Of a stretch of DNA of 64,000 nucleotides, positions 41,242 to 50,197 are shown piece by piece. How positions within the stretch are numbered: the first letter of the stretch is position 1; every line of letters starts with the position of its first letter. The notes beneath the pieces were generated by a model. It ran no database searches. It saw only the letters and a list, made by a program, of their open reading frames with translations, and was not told where the DNA came from. The position numbers were made by a program, and so were the translations under genes. Source of the DNA: Terriglobales bacterium (lineage in GTDB: Bacteria; Acidobacteriota; Terriglobia; Terriglobales; Acidobacteriaceae); assembly GCA_035543055.1 (NCBI GenBank), contig DATKKJ010000148.1, positions 1 through 64,000 of the forward strand, given 5' to 3'.

Positions 41242-43767
41242 TTAATCCAGGTGATAGAACTGCGCGATCTCCTTCAAATGCTGCCGGATCAGGCCCTGCT
41301 CGCGGGTCCTCAGCGCGTCGGTGACCGGCCTGGTCACCCCCCGCGGGTCCTGGGCGAGGTCGTAGAAGTACTCGCGATAATTGACCCCATCGGCGATGTA
41401 CAGGTTGCTCCCGTCGCGGCTCAACAGGCCATACACCGGTGCATAGCTCGAGGCCACCAGATACGAATCCCGCAGATAGGGGGTTTGCTCCGCGATCGTC
41501 TCGGTGAACAGGGGTCGCCCGAAGAGCGGGTCGTTCCGCGGCTTCGCGGCCAGCAGGTAATACAGTGTCGGCGTGATATCGGTGAGGAACGCCGGCTTCT
41601 TCGTGTCGTACGCCAGCTTTGCCTTCAGGGCGGGCGGCAGGTGGAAGATCAGGGGCACGCGCAGGATCTCGGGAAAGATGGCGTAGGCGTGTCCCCACCG
41701 CCCCCGCTCTCCCAGCGAGTCGCCGTGGTCGGCGGTCACGATGATCACGCTGTCGTCATACATCCCCGCCTTCTTCAGAGCCCCGATGAACTGCCCGAAG
41801 CAGCGGTCCATGCGCGCCACGCGGGCGGCGTACGGCGGGTTGAAGCCCGGGGGGAAAGTCGCCCCGGGGGGCACCGAACGCCCTTCGCGGTCGATCACGG
41901 AAACGTGGATGTTCTGCGGCTGGGTGTAAACGAACATCGGCCGGCCCGCCGCCCGCGACGGCAACGTCCGGGTCACCTCGTCGAGGGTGCGGCAAAAATC
42001 GTAGTACATGGTGCCGACGGTCGCATCCAGCTCGTGGATCTCCGGCGACGGGCCCAGCACGGTCTGCAGGATCGTGTCCTTGGAGACGTAGGCGTCGTAC
42101 CCCGCCGCGTCCACCAGCTTCTTCAGTGTGTTCATGGGCGGGAAGGGAGTGATGTACTGCTTGTGCAACATCAGGCCGCCCACCCAGATGGAGGGCTCGG
42201 AGAGCCCTGTGCCGCCGTAGCGCGTGAACGCGTTCTCCATCACCACGGCGTCGCGGGCAAAGCGGTCGAGCGCCGGGGTGAAGGTCACCGCCGGGTTGTA
42301 AGCGCCCAGGTAGTCGCTGCGCAGGCTGTCGATCACAAAAAGGAAGATGTTGGGCCGGGGACCGTTCGCCGGCGGGAACCGGTCCACCAGATTGATGTCC
42401 ACCGGCGCGACCCGCCGGGATCGCGAGATGTGCGTGTTCTCCGCCAGGAAAGCGTAGAAGGACGAGCTTGCATCGCCGCCGGCTGCCGTCCCCCGCGTCG
42501 GGCCGGAGATCAGTTCCTCGGTCAGGCGGAAGGACACGTCGTAATTCGCGTATTCGTCCAGCAGGCCCGCGACCTCGCCGGCCGGTTCCCCCGCCGGCTC
42601 TGGCTGCCGCGGTTCGGCCTTCAACAGGATGACGTACGTGACCAGGACGAGGCCGGCCGCCACGTAGTGCATGGTCGCGCTTCCCTTCTCCCGTCCCGCT
42701 GGGGCGATGGCATAGAAAGCCGCGAAGCTGACCGTCCAGACGAAGACCACGACCAATTTCTGCACCAGGTACTCCCAGTCGAGCATCGCGCTTGCCGTTG
42801 CCAGCCAGTAGGTGAGCACCGCCAGGCCGGCGAAGAATCCCACCCGCATCCAGGGCCGCCAGCGGCGCAGAAAGCTCATGGGCCACAGCAGCAGCGCCAG
42901 CCCGCTTTCGGCCGGACCCTCTTCCTCGCGGTAGAGGCTGACGCTCATCCCTGTGCTGAACGCCACCAACGCAACCGCCAGAGCCAAGGCCATGCCGTCC
43001 GCCATCCACCCGCGGAAGGAGAGTGGCGGGAAAACCACAGAGCGGAACACCACCCAAACCAGCGCCACTGCGATCAGCGTCGCCCCCGCAAACTCGGCCT
43101 TACGCTTCTGCGGGAAGAGGGCCGCCACCGCGATCGTCAGGCTGAGCACCACGAAGACCCCCATGAAGAACAGCAGGTGCGAGAGCACGCTCCAGGTCAG
43201 CCCCCAGGCCCACTGTCGCGCCGGGAATCGGACGTTGTGGAGCAGCGCGCTGCGCGTCCACTGCACCGCTGCATACAGCAACGCGAGGAAGAGGGCCGAC
43301 TGCCAGGCAGCGCGGAAGACCCGCCCTTCATCGGCGCTATCCTGCGCGCCGCCCTCCAGGGCTCCGCCTTTCGCCAGCCAGTCGCAGGCCGCGACCCACA
43401 CCAGGGGCACCAGAGCAGCCAGGCTCCACAGCAGGCTCACCCGGTCGTTGCCGAGCTCGGCGAGCAGCGGATGGAGGCAAAGCGCTATCCCCGCGCCCGC
43501 CGCCGACACCAGGAACAGACCGGTCACCGTCCTGGACCGCCCCGTCCGCAGGTCCGCCAGCAGCGTCGGCGCCAGAAGCACCAGCGCAGCCACGTACAGG
43601 TAAGGATGGATGTGGACGACGGTGGTCAGCCAGGGCAGCAGACGGCCGACGTGCACTTGCTGGTAGGTGAAAGGGATGAACGCGAGCAGGCAGTACACCG
43701 ACGTGATCAGCAGGACGGTCGCGTACGTCAGCCGGCCCAGGAAAAACGCGAGCCGTGCCAGTCTCAT
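41242..43767 (-). CDS. Sulfatase / LTA-synthase-fold membrane protein
   Basis: An 841-residue protein. The first 400 residues hold about ten membrane segments. The catalytic domain of the alkaline-phosphatase superfamily begins near residue 480 with NIFLFVIDSLRSDYLGAY (metal Asp). VTADHGDSLGERGRWGHA supplies the second metal Asp-His pair and a later His. At the nucleophile position the sequence reads TGLSEPSIWVGG, where sulfatases have CxPxR or SxPxR; the Arg is missing, so formylglycine-type sulfatase activity is doubtful. Transfer or hydrolysis of a phosphate- or sulfate-linked group on a polysaccharide is the family-based guess. Its ATG overlaps the stop of the TPR gene (ATGA). Confidence 0.88.
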   Translation of the reverse strand: MRLARLAFFLGRLTYATVLLITSVYCLLAFIPFTYQQVHVGRLLPWLTTVVHIHPYLYVAALVLLAPTLLADLRTGRSRTVTGLFLVSAAGAGIALCLHPLLAELGNDRVSLLWSLAALVPLVWVAACDWLAKGGALEGGAQDSADEGRVFRAAWQSALFLALLYAAVQWTRSALLHNVRFPARQWAWGLTWSVLSHLLFFMGVFVVLSLTIAVAALFPQKRKAEFAGATLIAVALVWVVFRSVVFPPLSFRGWMADGMALALAVALVAFSTGMSVSLYREEEGPAESGLALLLWPMSFLRRWRPWMRVGFFAGLAVLTYWLATASAMLDWEYLVQKLVVVFVWTVSFAAFYAIAPAGREKGSATMHYVAAGLVLVTYVILLKAEPRQPEPAGEPAGEVAGLLDEYANYDVSFRLTEELISGPTRGTAAGGDASSSFYAFLAENTHISRSRRVAPVDINLVDRFPPANGPRPNIFLFVIDSLRSDYLGAYNPAVTFTPALDRFARDAVVMENAFTRYGGTGLSEPSIWVGGLMLHKQYITPFPPMNTLKKLVDAAGYDAYVSKDTILQTVLGPSPEIHELDATVGTMYYDFCRTLDEVTRTLPSRAAGRPMFVYTQPQNIHVSVIDREGRSVPPGATFPPGFNPPYAARVARMDRCFGQFIGALKKAGMYDDSVIIVTADHGDSLGERGRWGHAYAIFPEILRVPLIFHLPPALKAKLAYDTKKPAFLTDITPTLYYLLAAKPRNDPLFGRPLFTETIAEQTPYLRDSYLVASSYAPVYGLLSRDGSNLYIADGVNYREYFYDLAQDPRGVTRPVTDALRTREQGLIRQHLKEIAQFYHLD

Positions 43768-44696
43768 TTTTCTGCTGCCAGCGAGTCCCGCTTGGCGCGG
43801 ATCTCAGGGTCGTTCGGCTTCAGCTGGACCAGGCGGTTGTACTGGCGCAGCTCCTCGGCCCGGTCGTTCTGTCCCGAGGCTGCGCGCGCCAGAAGCAGAT
43901 GGAAGTCGGGGTCGCTGTCCGCCAGCTTCGCCCCCTGCTCCAGGACCTTGCGGGCCTCCCCGTACTTGTCCTGGTGGAGGTACACCATGCCGAGAATGAG
44001 CATGGCGTCCGCCTTGTCGGGCGACTTCGCCAGCACTTTCTCCGCGATCTGCTTTGCTTCGTCGTGCCGGTCCTGCCGTACCCGGCAGCGCGCCAATCCC
44101 AGCAGCAGGTCGGTGTATTGCGGAGAGATCGTCAGCCCCTGCTCGTACTGCTGCGCCGCCCGGTCCCACTCCCCGTTCATTTCCAGCGCGTGTGCCAGGT
44201 AAAAAATGGAATCCGTATTCTTAGGATCGAACGACAGGCAGCGCTGGAAGGCCGCGATCGCCTGTTTCTCGTGCCCGTCGCCCTGCTTCCAGTGGGCCTG
44301 GCCGTATTGGGGGCAGGCCTCCACCGGGGTGGGCGCCCGGTCCACGTACTTCTCCCACATCTGTGCCTCGTCAGCGTAGCGCCCGAGGTGGTTGTAGATG
44401 TCGGCCAGCCGCCCGATGTAGATGTGGTTCTCCGGGTATGCCTGGTAGAGCCCGAGGGTCGGCTCCAGCGCCTCCTGGTACTTCTGCTTGCCGAGCAGCG
44501 CCTTGCTCTTGTCTTCGAGCTGCTGCGCCTCGGCTGGGGTCAGGGTCGGCCGCGCGCGCCGGCCGAAGATCCCGTAGCGGCTGAAGATGGCGACGTAGAA
44601 GATGACCAGCAACGCCAGCGGCAGCAGCACACGCCCGACCGGAGAATGCACGAACTTCTGCAATCCCCGGCCCGTGGGTTTTCCCTCGGGGTTCAT
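43764..44696 (-). CDS. TPR protein with N-terminal membrane anchor
   Basis: A 310-residue protein. A single hydrophobic helix at about residues 21-41 (VLLPLALLVIFYVAIFSRYG) follows a short basic N-terminus, so the rest is probably periplasmic. It consists of TPR repeats, for example AIAAFQRCLSFDPKNTDSIFYLAHALEMNGEWDRAAQQYEQ in the middle, with repeats before and after. In synthase-dependent polysaccharide systems a periplasmic TPR protein (AlgK, BcsC or PgaA N-terminus) links synthase and outer-membrane pore. Here the gene lies between the beta-barrel gene and the sulfatase-fold gene and overlaps the latter, which fits such a bridging role. Confidence 0.85.
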   Translation of the reverse strand: MNPEGKPTGRGLQKFVHSPVGRVLLPLALLVIFYVAIFSRYGIFGRRARPTLTPAEAQQLEDKSKALLGKQKYQEALEPTLGLYQAYPENHIYIGRLADIYNHLGRYADEAQMWEKYVDRAPTPVEACPQYGQAHWKQGDGHEKQAIAAFQRCLSFDPKNTDSIFYLAHALEMNGEWDRAAQQYEQGLTISPQYTDLLLGLARCRVRQDRHDEAKQIAEKVLAKSPDKADAMLILGMVYLHQDKYGEARKVLEQGAKLADSDPDFHLLLARAASGQNDRAEELRQYNRLVQLKPNDPEIRAKRDSLAAEK

Positions 44697-44697
44697 T

Positions 44698-45948
44698 TCA
44701 GAACCTATAGTATACGGAGCCCTGCGCTGTGTACCGGTTCCTCTTCCCGAAGGGCAGGTCTTCCGATCCCGCTCCGCCCTTGAGATTGAGGGCCCAGTGT
44801 CCCAGCGTCTTGTCGCCCTCGACCGTCACCCGGGTCGAGTTCTGCCCGATGATGTCCAGCGTCGTCTGCGCCAGGGCCAGGGAACTGCCGTGGCTGTAGC
44901 GCACCTCAACGTAGTCGTGCAAGCCTTCACTTCCGAAAAAGCGCCGCGCCCCCACCTGGACGGTCTTCGACACCCCCAGATCATCCGGCGTCAGGTACAT
45001 GCGCCCGGTGAACAGCCAGTCCCCGAGATACTTCGCGGCCGCCCAGGTGTAGATGTTCGTCCCGGTGGAGAATTGCAGGTGCCGATAGCCCCCCGACAGC
45101 TCCCAGCCATGTCCGATGCTCTGGTAGAGGTCGGCGCCTAAGCGGTATTTCGGATACAGCTCCTGGTCCGGCGAGGTTCCCACGTTCACGTACATGTACG
45201 TCCCCGGCCGGAGGTGGGGATACATGTCGGCCTCGATCTGGTAGCTGGAGATGCCGAAGCGGGCGGCCCGGCTCACTCGGCCGATCAGCGAACCGATCGG
45301 GGTCGGACCCCGGAGTTGCAAGGAATCCTCATGCTGCGTGCCCTGGTGCCGGCTCAGGAAATCGCTGGCGTGGCTGAATTCGGCCTCCCATTTCCACGAC
45401 TCCACGGTGAGCGCACGCCGCCAGCGCAGGGCCTGGGCGTTGGTGGGCTCGAGCTTCAACACCTCGTCCAGGGTATGCAACGATTCCCGGTAGTGGCCCT
45501 GGTTGCGCTGCGCGCGCGCCAGTTGCAGCATCAGGGCGGTGTCTTTCGGGCTGTGCTCCAGGCCGTCCGCCGCCAATTCTTCCGCCCGCGCCGGATGGTC
45601 GCTCCAAAGTTCCACGTTGATCAACGCCGGGAGAGCATCGCTGTGGTGCGGGTGGTTGTCCAACACCTGGGTGAGCTGGCGGCGGGCCTCGTCGTATTGT
45701 CCTTCCCACGACAGCACGGTACCGTAGATGGTGCGCGCATCATTGTCGCCTGGACTCTGGACAAGCCGCTGCTTGAGCAGCTCTAGGGCCTCCTGGCGGT
45801 GCTGCTTTCCCGCGAACGCCAGCTCGCGGGCCCGGGAGAACGTGTACCCTCCCGCCGCCTCCTGTCCGGCCGCGATCGGCGCAGCCATCCCCAAGAGAAT
45901 GGCTGCGATCAGCGCGGCCCGCGGTATTGCTGGCTTTTTTCCTACCAT
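44698..45948 (-). CDS. TPR plus outer-membrane beta-barrel protein, YaiO-like
   Basis: A 416-residue exported protein. A signal peptide (AALIAAILLGMAAPIAAGQE) ends near residue 29. TPR helices cover about 35-170 (DARTIYGTVLSWEGQYDEA and similar repeats). From about 175 the sequence becomes an outer-membrane barrel of alternating strands (SYQIEADMYPHLRPGTYMYVN, YQSIGHGWELSGGYRHLQF), ending in YTAQGSVYYRF with a C-terminal Phe, the usual insertion signal. The layout matches the YaiO family of TPR beta-barrel proteins. GAGGTGAG precedes the ATG. A role as export pore of the polysaccharide made by the GT2 synthase is inferred from synteny. Confidence 0.9.
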   Translation of the reverse strand: MVGKKPAIPRAALIAAILLGMAAPIAAGQEAAGGYTFSRARELAFAGKQHRQEALELLKQRLVQSPGDNDARTIYGTVLSWEGQYDEARRQLTQVLDNHPHHSDALPALINVELWSDHPARAEELAADGLEHSPKDTALMLQLARAQRNQGHYRESLHTLDEVLKLEPTNAQALRWRRALTVESWKWEAEFSHASDFLSRHQGTQHEDSLQLRGPTPIGSLIGRVSRAARFGISSYQIEADMYPHLRPGTYMYVNVGTSPDQELYPKYRLGADLYQSIGHGWELSGGYRHLQFSTGTNIYTWAAAKYLGDWLFTGRMYLTPDDLGVSKTVQVGARRFFGSEGLHDYVEVRYSHGSSLALAQTTLDIIGQNSTRVTVEGDKTLGHWALNLKGGAGSEDLPFGKRNRYTAQGSVYYRF

Positions 45949-45992
45949 CTCACCTCACGCGACCAGCAGTGTATCGCACGGAATCCGCTGAC

Positions 45993-48770
45993 CTACTCCA
46001 TGCCCGCGGTCAAAGCGGAAGCCCGTCCCGCGGGCTCATTCCGCAAACCTTCTCTGGCGCTGGTCTGTAAGAAGGTCTGTTGCAGCGCAGAATAAGCCTT
46101 CTTCAGGTATCTTTCCGGGGCCACGCTGTCCCAGCGCTTCCAGGTGATGCTCTGCGGTTTCTGGATGCGCCCGTCCGTCAACGCGGGCAGCGCCGAGACC
46201 ACCGTCATACGGCCCAGGTCACCGCCAGGCTCGCCCGGCTTCAGTGCGAAGACACTCACCTCCAGCATCGTGCTGGTCGCCACCCGCGCGCCCGTCTTGT
46301 CGCTATAGCCACCGAGCACCAGGTTGGACGACGGATCGGTCACCAAAAGCCTGGACCAGGGGATCCTTACCAGGATCGCCTTGTCCTTCACATCGGCATA
46401 CCACTCGGCCAGCGAATTGTAATCGGAGGCCGCCGGGTTTCCGTTGCCGTAGCGCAGCACACTGAAACTGTAATCCTGGCCCGCGACCACGCCCGCGCCC
46501 TTGTCCAACGGTCGAGATTTCGGCTGCACCGCCATCTCTACGAAAGAACCGCCGTCCTTCAGGAACGACTCGAACCCACGGCGATACACCACCTGCAGAT
46601 CGCCGGAAAGCTCCGCATCGGCCGCCAGGTCGAAAGGATTGTAGTTGTCCGCGGCCAGCAGCCGGGAATGCGCCGGGTCGCCCAGGTAGAGCAGGAAGTT
46701 CGCCCCCGACGCGATATTGACGTTGCCGAAGGGCAGCTTGCGGATCCCAGCCCGGCCCGGCTGGGTGTTGAGGGCCACGGCGAAGGCGGCCTTGTCCCAG
46801 TGGGCCTTGCCGTCGCGCTTTCCGGCGGCGCAGTCCAGGCATTCGAGATTGATGCGCAGATAAAGGTAGCCCTCGTCGGTACCGGCCTGCACGCTGCGGA
46901 TGGTGCGGTCGGCGTCAAAGCCATCGCCCGACGGCTGCGGAGCAGCGCCGGCGTAGAGCTTCTGCTGGGACTCCCAGGCCGCGGCATGGCCGGCAAACAA
47001 CCTCCACTGACGGGGGCGATACCCGGTCAGACCGTAGCGTTCAGCCGGATCCATGTCGTTCAGCCACAGGGGCGCGCGCTCGGGCGACGGTTTGAAGCCG
47101 TGTTTCAGCCAGCCGTCCTTGTACCATTCGTCGATCAGTTCGAAGACCAGGCTGCCGGCGCAGCCTGCTTCGCGAGCGCTGCGCACCAGGCGCGCCAGGA
47201 TCCTGGCCTGCTCTTCCTCGCTGTGCCCACCCTCGTTCCATCCCGTGGACTGGAAGCGCTTGATGCCGATCGAACTGGGCACGCCCAACGCGCTCACCAC
47301 CAGCGGATAGGTCAACCGGCTGCGCAGGTCGCGCAAGTAGCCGTACACCGGGTTCGGACCCTCGCTGTCCCGCGCCCGCTGGAACTGCGGGTTCCGCATC
47401 ACCGTCTCCGGGTAATAAGGGAAGGCGGCGTAGGCAGCGAACAGTCCTGCATAGAGGGCCGGCTTCACCCCCATCTTCCCTTCGGTCGGAAGCGCCGGGT
47501 CCGAGGCGGGCGGATCGACGATGGCCACCGGATGCTGCCAATTGTAGGTCTCGGTCTCATAGGAGACCAGGTAATCGAGCATCTGCACGTACCAGACCTC
47601 GGCGGGGTCGGCGTTGCTGACCGACAGGTACTTGCCGTCGTACCTGTTCTTGCCGGCGTTGATGACATTGGTGTGGACGGCAACCGCCGCGCCCATCTCG
47701 CCACCCAGCAGGAGGGCGCCCACCTGCGAGGACACATCGGTGACATACAGCCCGTTGCCTCGGGCTTTCTTGGGCGGCACGTTGCCGCGGCCGTGCAGAG
47801 CATCCACCACGTAGCGGATCTCGGCCTTCGTGTCTTCCATGAACTTGTCGTCGTAGAGGTCATCGTCCGGAGGCCGGCCCACCCAGACCTGCTGATATAG
47901 CAGCAGCTTTCTGCCCTGGTCCATGTGATGTTTGAAGGCGCGATAGAAGGCCGGCGGCAGCAGCGTGTAGGTGCGAAGCACGTTGGCGTTCAACTGCGCC
48001 GCCTGCTGCACCCAGGCGGCATACATCTCGCCGTCGGTGGGCATCGCCGCTGGGTAGTATCCCGGCGCGGCCGGTCCCAGATCGATCCCGTTCACGTACA
48101 TCTTCTCCCACCCGCCGCGGCCCAGTTGCCACATGGCGCCCTCGGCGGCCCGGTAACGCACCTGGGTCTGGGAGGGACGGCGTACCTCGGGGAGGCCCTC
48201 GGGCACGCGGTCGTTCGCGAACCCCTTCAGACCGTACAGGTCCTCGAAGGCGACCTGGGCCGCCTGGCCGTAGTTCCGGTCGTTCAGCAAGTCGCGGTAG
48301 ATCGCCGCCGCGTCCAGGTTGTTGCCGTCCTGCACCAGGGCTCCGGCAGTCACGATGCGCACATTGGGGTCGCCACCGCGCCGGCCCAGGACTTTTCTCA
48401 GCACGCCGGTCTCGATCTTGCCGCGACCGGTCTCCAAAGCGACGAAGGCGGCGCCCAATTGCGCTTCCTCGGTGCGCGGGTCGATGCGGATGGCGCGATC
48501 GAAGTAAAAACGCGCTTCCTCGTAGCGACGCATCTTCAGGTTGGCCCAACCCAGCATCATGATCACGTCCAGCGAGTTGGGAGCGATGCGGTAGGCCTTC
48601 TGAAACTCATCGAGGGCCCGGCGGTAATCTCCGCGCTGGTACTGGGCGACGCCATTCTCGTAGAAGGGGCGATACTGCGGCTTCCACTTGAACTCCCAGA
48701 AACCCACCACCGTGAAGAACACGGCCATGCCGATCAAAACCCGGTTTGTGAGCCAGAACGTCAGCCTCAT
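45993..48770 (-). CDS. TPR protein fused to a glycosidase-like (clan GH-A-like) domain
   Basis: About 925 residues. One membrane helix (about 10-27) anchors it in the inner membrane. TPR repeats follow at about 30-190 (QRGDYRRALDEFQKAYRIAP). Residues about 230-610 look like a TIM-barrel glycosidase: YVNGIDLGPAAPGY, then QLNANVLRTYTLLP and LLLYQQVWVG recall the start of GH72/GH2-like enzymes, and SLVFELIDEWYKDGW could hold a catalytic Glu. A beta-rich C-terminal part (about 620-880) may be a carbohydrate-binding domain. The ATG at 48770 overlaps the GT2 stop (ATGA). By analogy with PgaB or BcsZ it may trim or modify the nascent chain. Confidence 0.82.
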   Translation of the reverse strand: MRLTFWLTNRVLIGMAVFFTVVGFWEFKWKPQYRPFYENGVAQYQRGDYRRALDEFQKAYRIAPNSLDVIMMLGWANLKMRRYEEARFYFDRAIRIDPRTEEAQLGAAFVALETGRGKIETGVLRKVLGRRGGDPNVRIVTAGALVQDGNNLDAAAIYRDLLNDRNYGQAAQVAFEDLYGLKGFANDRVPEGLPEVRRPSQTQVRYRAAEGAMWQLGRGGWEKMYVNGIDLGPAAPGYYPAAMPTDGEMYAAWVQQAAQLNANVLRTYTLLPPAFYRAFKHHMDQGRKLLLYQQVWVGRPPDDDLYDDKFMEDTKAEIRYVVDALHGRGNVPPKKARGNGLYVTDVSSQVGALLLGGEMGAAVAVHTNVINAGKNRYDGKYLSVSNADPAEVWYVQMLDYLVSYETETYNWQHPVAIVDPPASDPALPTEGKMGVKPALYAGLFAAYAAFPYYPETVMRNPQFQRARDSEGPNPVYGYLRDLRSRLTYPLVVSALGVPSSIGIKRFQSTGWNEGGHSEEEQARILARLVRSAREAGCAGSLVFELIDEWYKDGWLKHGFKPSPERAPLWLNDMDPAERYGLTGYRPRQWRLFAGHAAAWESQQKLYAGAAPQPSGDGFDADRTIRSVQAGTDEGYLYLRINLECLDCAAGKRDGKAHWDKAAFAVALNTQPGRAGIRKLPFGNVNIASGANFLLYLGDPAHSRLLAADNYNPFDLAADAELSGDLQVVYRRGFESFLKDGGSFVEMAVQPKSRPLDKGAGVVAGQDYSFSVLRYGNGNPAASDYNSLAEWYADVKDKAILVRIPWSRLLVTDPSSNLVLGGYSDKTGARVATSTMLEVSVFALKPGEPGGDLGRMTVVSALPALTDGRIQKPQSITWKRWDSVAPERYLKKAYSALQQTFLQTSAREGLRNEPAGRASALTAGME

Positions 48771-50197
48771 TGGTGCGCGGGGGCCATCCGGGACTTCAAT
48801 CCCCGATGCTTGACGAGCTCCCACTCGCGGAGCCCGGTGAAATACTGCAATACGCCTTGCGCCCGGAACAAGGTCACCATCTGCCGGTAACCCAGGTTCT
48901 CCAGCACCGCATACCCCATAAGGATGAGGACGTGGTTCAGGCCGGGATAGCGCTTCAGGGTCGTCTCTTCCAGCAGGACGGAACCCATCGACAGCAAGGT
49001 TCCGTATCCGACGGCCAGGAACATCAGCAGCAGAAAGAGAGAAAAGGGCATGGCGCCGATGAGAAAAGAGAAGGGGATGAGGAAGGTCCCCGCGGCTTCG
49101 ATGACACAGCCCATCGCTTCGACGTAGGCGTGGAAGGGCACGCTGAGCAACCCCAGCAGGCTGTACCGCGGAGAACCGATGACCTGATTATGTTTCATCA
49201 CCGTCTGGGTCAGGCCGAGCTGCCACCGGCGACGCTGCTTCGCCAGCATGGAGATGGTCAGCGGGGCCTCCGTCCAGCAGATCGGGTCGGTGGTGAAGAC
49301 CATCCGGTATTTGAGCTTCTTGGTGCGGAAGTAACGGTGCAGGCTCGCCACCATGTCCACGTCCTCGGTCACGGTGTCGGTGCTGAAACCGTTGACCTTG
49401 ATCACCGCGTCGCGCTGCAACAGGCAAAAGGCGCCCGAAGTGATGAAGGTGGCGTTGAGGGCGTTCCAGCCCGGCCGGCCGAACAGGAACGTGCGGATGT
49501 ATTCCACCACCTGGCAGCGCTCCAGCCAGGTCTTGGGAAGGTCGATCTCGACGACATTGCCTCCCTGCAGGGTGCAGCCGTTGCTGATGCGGACCACCCC
49601 GCCGCTGACGATCGTGTTCTCCTGCGAGTGCATGATGGGCGCCATCAGGCGGAGCAGGGCCTCGCGCTCGATGAGGGTGTCGGCGTCCACGGTGCAGAAA
49701 TAAGGGCTGCGCGCCATATTCAGTCCGACGTTCAGGGCGTCGGACTTGCCCCCGTTCTCCTTGCTGATCACCAGCAGCTCCGGACGGTCGGGGTTGTAAT
49801 AGAACGCGGTGGGCGGCTTGGTCTTCAGCGAGGGGCGGTAGATCAGGTCCATCTTCAGGAGCTGGAAGTGCTCGATCAGCGCGCTAGCCGTGCCATCCGT
49901 GGACCCGTCGTCGACCACGATGATCTCTTTTTCCGGGTAGTTCAGCTCCATCAGGGACTGCACCGTCTGTACGATCCCCGGTTCTTCGTTGTACGCCGGC
50001 ACGATGAGCGTCACCGGGGGCGTGACCGGCGAGTCCAGCAGGTCGGTGTAGCCGGTGCGGGAGGCGAACTTGGCGTGCAGCGACACCGAGTACAACGACA
50101 ACACCATCAAGAAGGTATAGACGGTGTTGGTGACGATGAAGTAGATGAGGATGATGGTGTTGGCGTAGTCGAAGAGGTGGAGGAGGAAGCTCTGCAT
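48767..50197 (-). CDS. Processive glycosyltransferase family 2 (polysaccharide synthase)
   Basis: A 476-residue inner-membrane synthase. One N-terminal membrane segment (about 13-38) is followed by the GT-A domain with all processive GT2 motifs: VVDDGSTDGT (DDG at 96-98), VDADTLIERE (DAD at 171-173), TVTEDVDM (TED at 277-279) and QRRRWQ (321-325). Three or four membrane segments follow. No PilZ domain is present, unlike BcsA. It resembles PgaC, hyaluronan or cellulose synthase-type enzymes; the polymer cannot be told. Its ATG directly follows the stop of the HEAT-repeat gene, and its stop overlaps the next gene. Confidence 0.95.
   Translation of the reverse strand: MQSFLLHLFDYANTIILIYFIVTNTVYTFLMVLSLYSVSLHAKFASRTGYTDLLDSPVTPPVTLIVPAYNEEPGIVQTVQSLMELNYPEKEIIVVDDGSTDGTASALIEHFQLLKMDLIYRPSLKTKPPTAFYYNPDRPELLVISKENGGKSDALNVGLNMARSPYFCTVDADTLIEREALLRLMAPIMHSQENTIVSGGVVRISNGCTLQGGNVVEIDLPKTWLERCQVVEYIRTFLFGRPGWNALNATFITSGAFCLLQRDAVIKVNGFSTDTVTEDVDMVASLHRYFRTKKLKYRMVFTTDPICWTEAPLTISMLAKQRRRWQLGLTQTVMKHNQVIGSPRYSLLGLLSVPFHAYVEAMGCVIEAAGTFLIPFSFLIGAMPFSLFLLLMFLAVGYGTLLSMGSVLLEETTLKRYPGLNHVLILMGYAVLENLGYRQMVTLFRAQGVLQYFTGLREWELVKHRGLKSRMAPAHQ

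Noticed and set aside
41188-44202. Open frame of 1004 codons on the plus strand, antisense to the sulfatase-fold and TPR genes
   Set aside because: Shadow frame; the minus-strand products have membrane segments and catalytic motifs in the right order.
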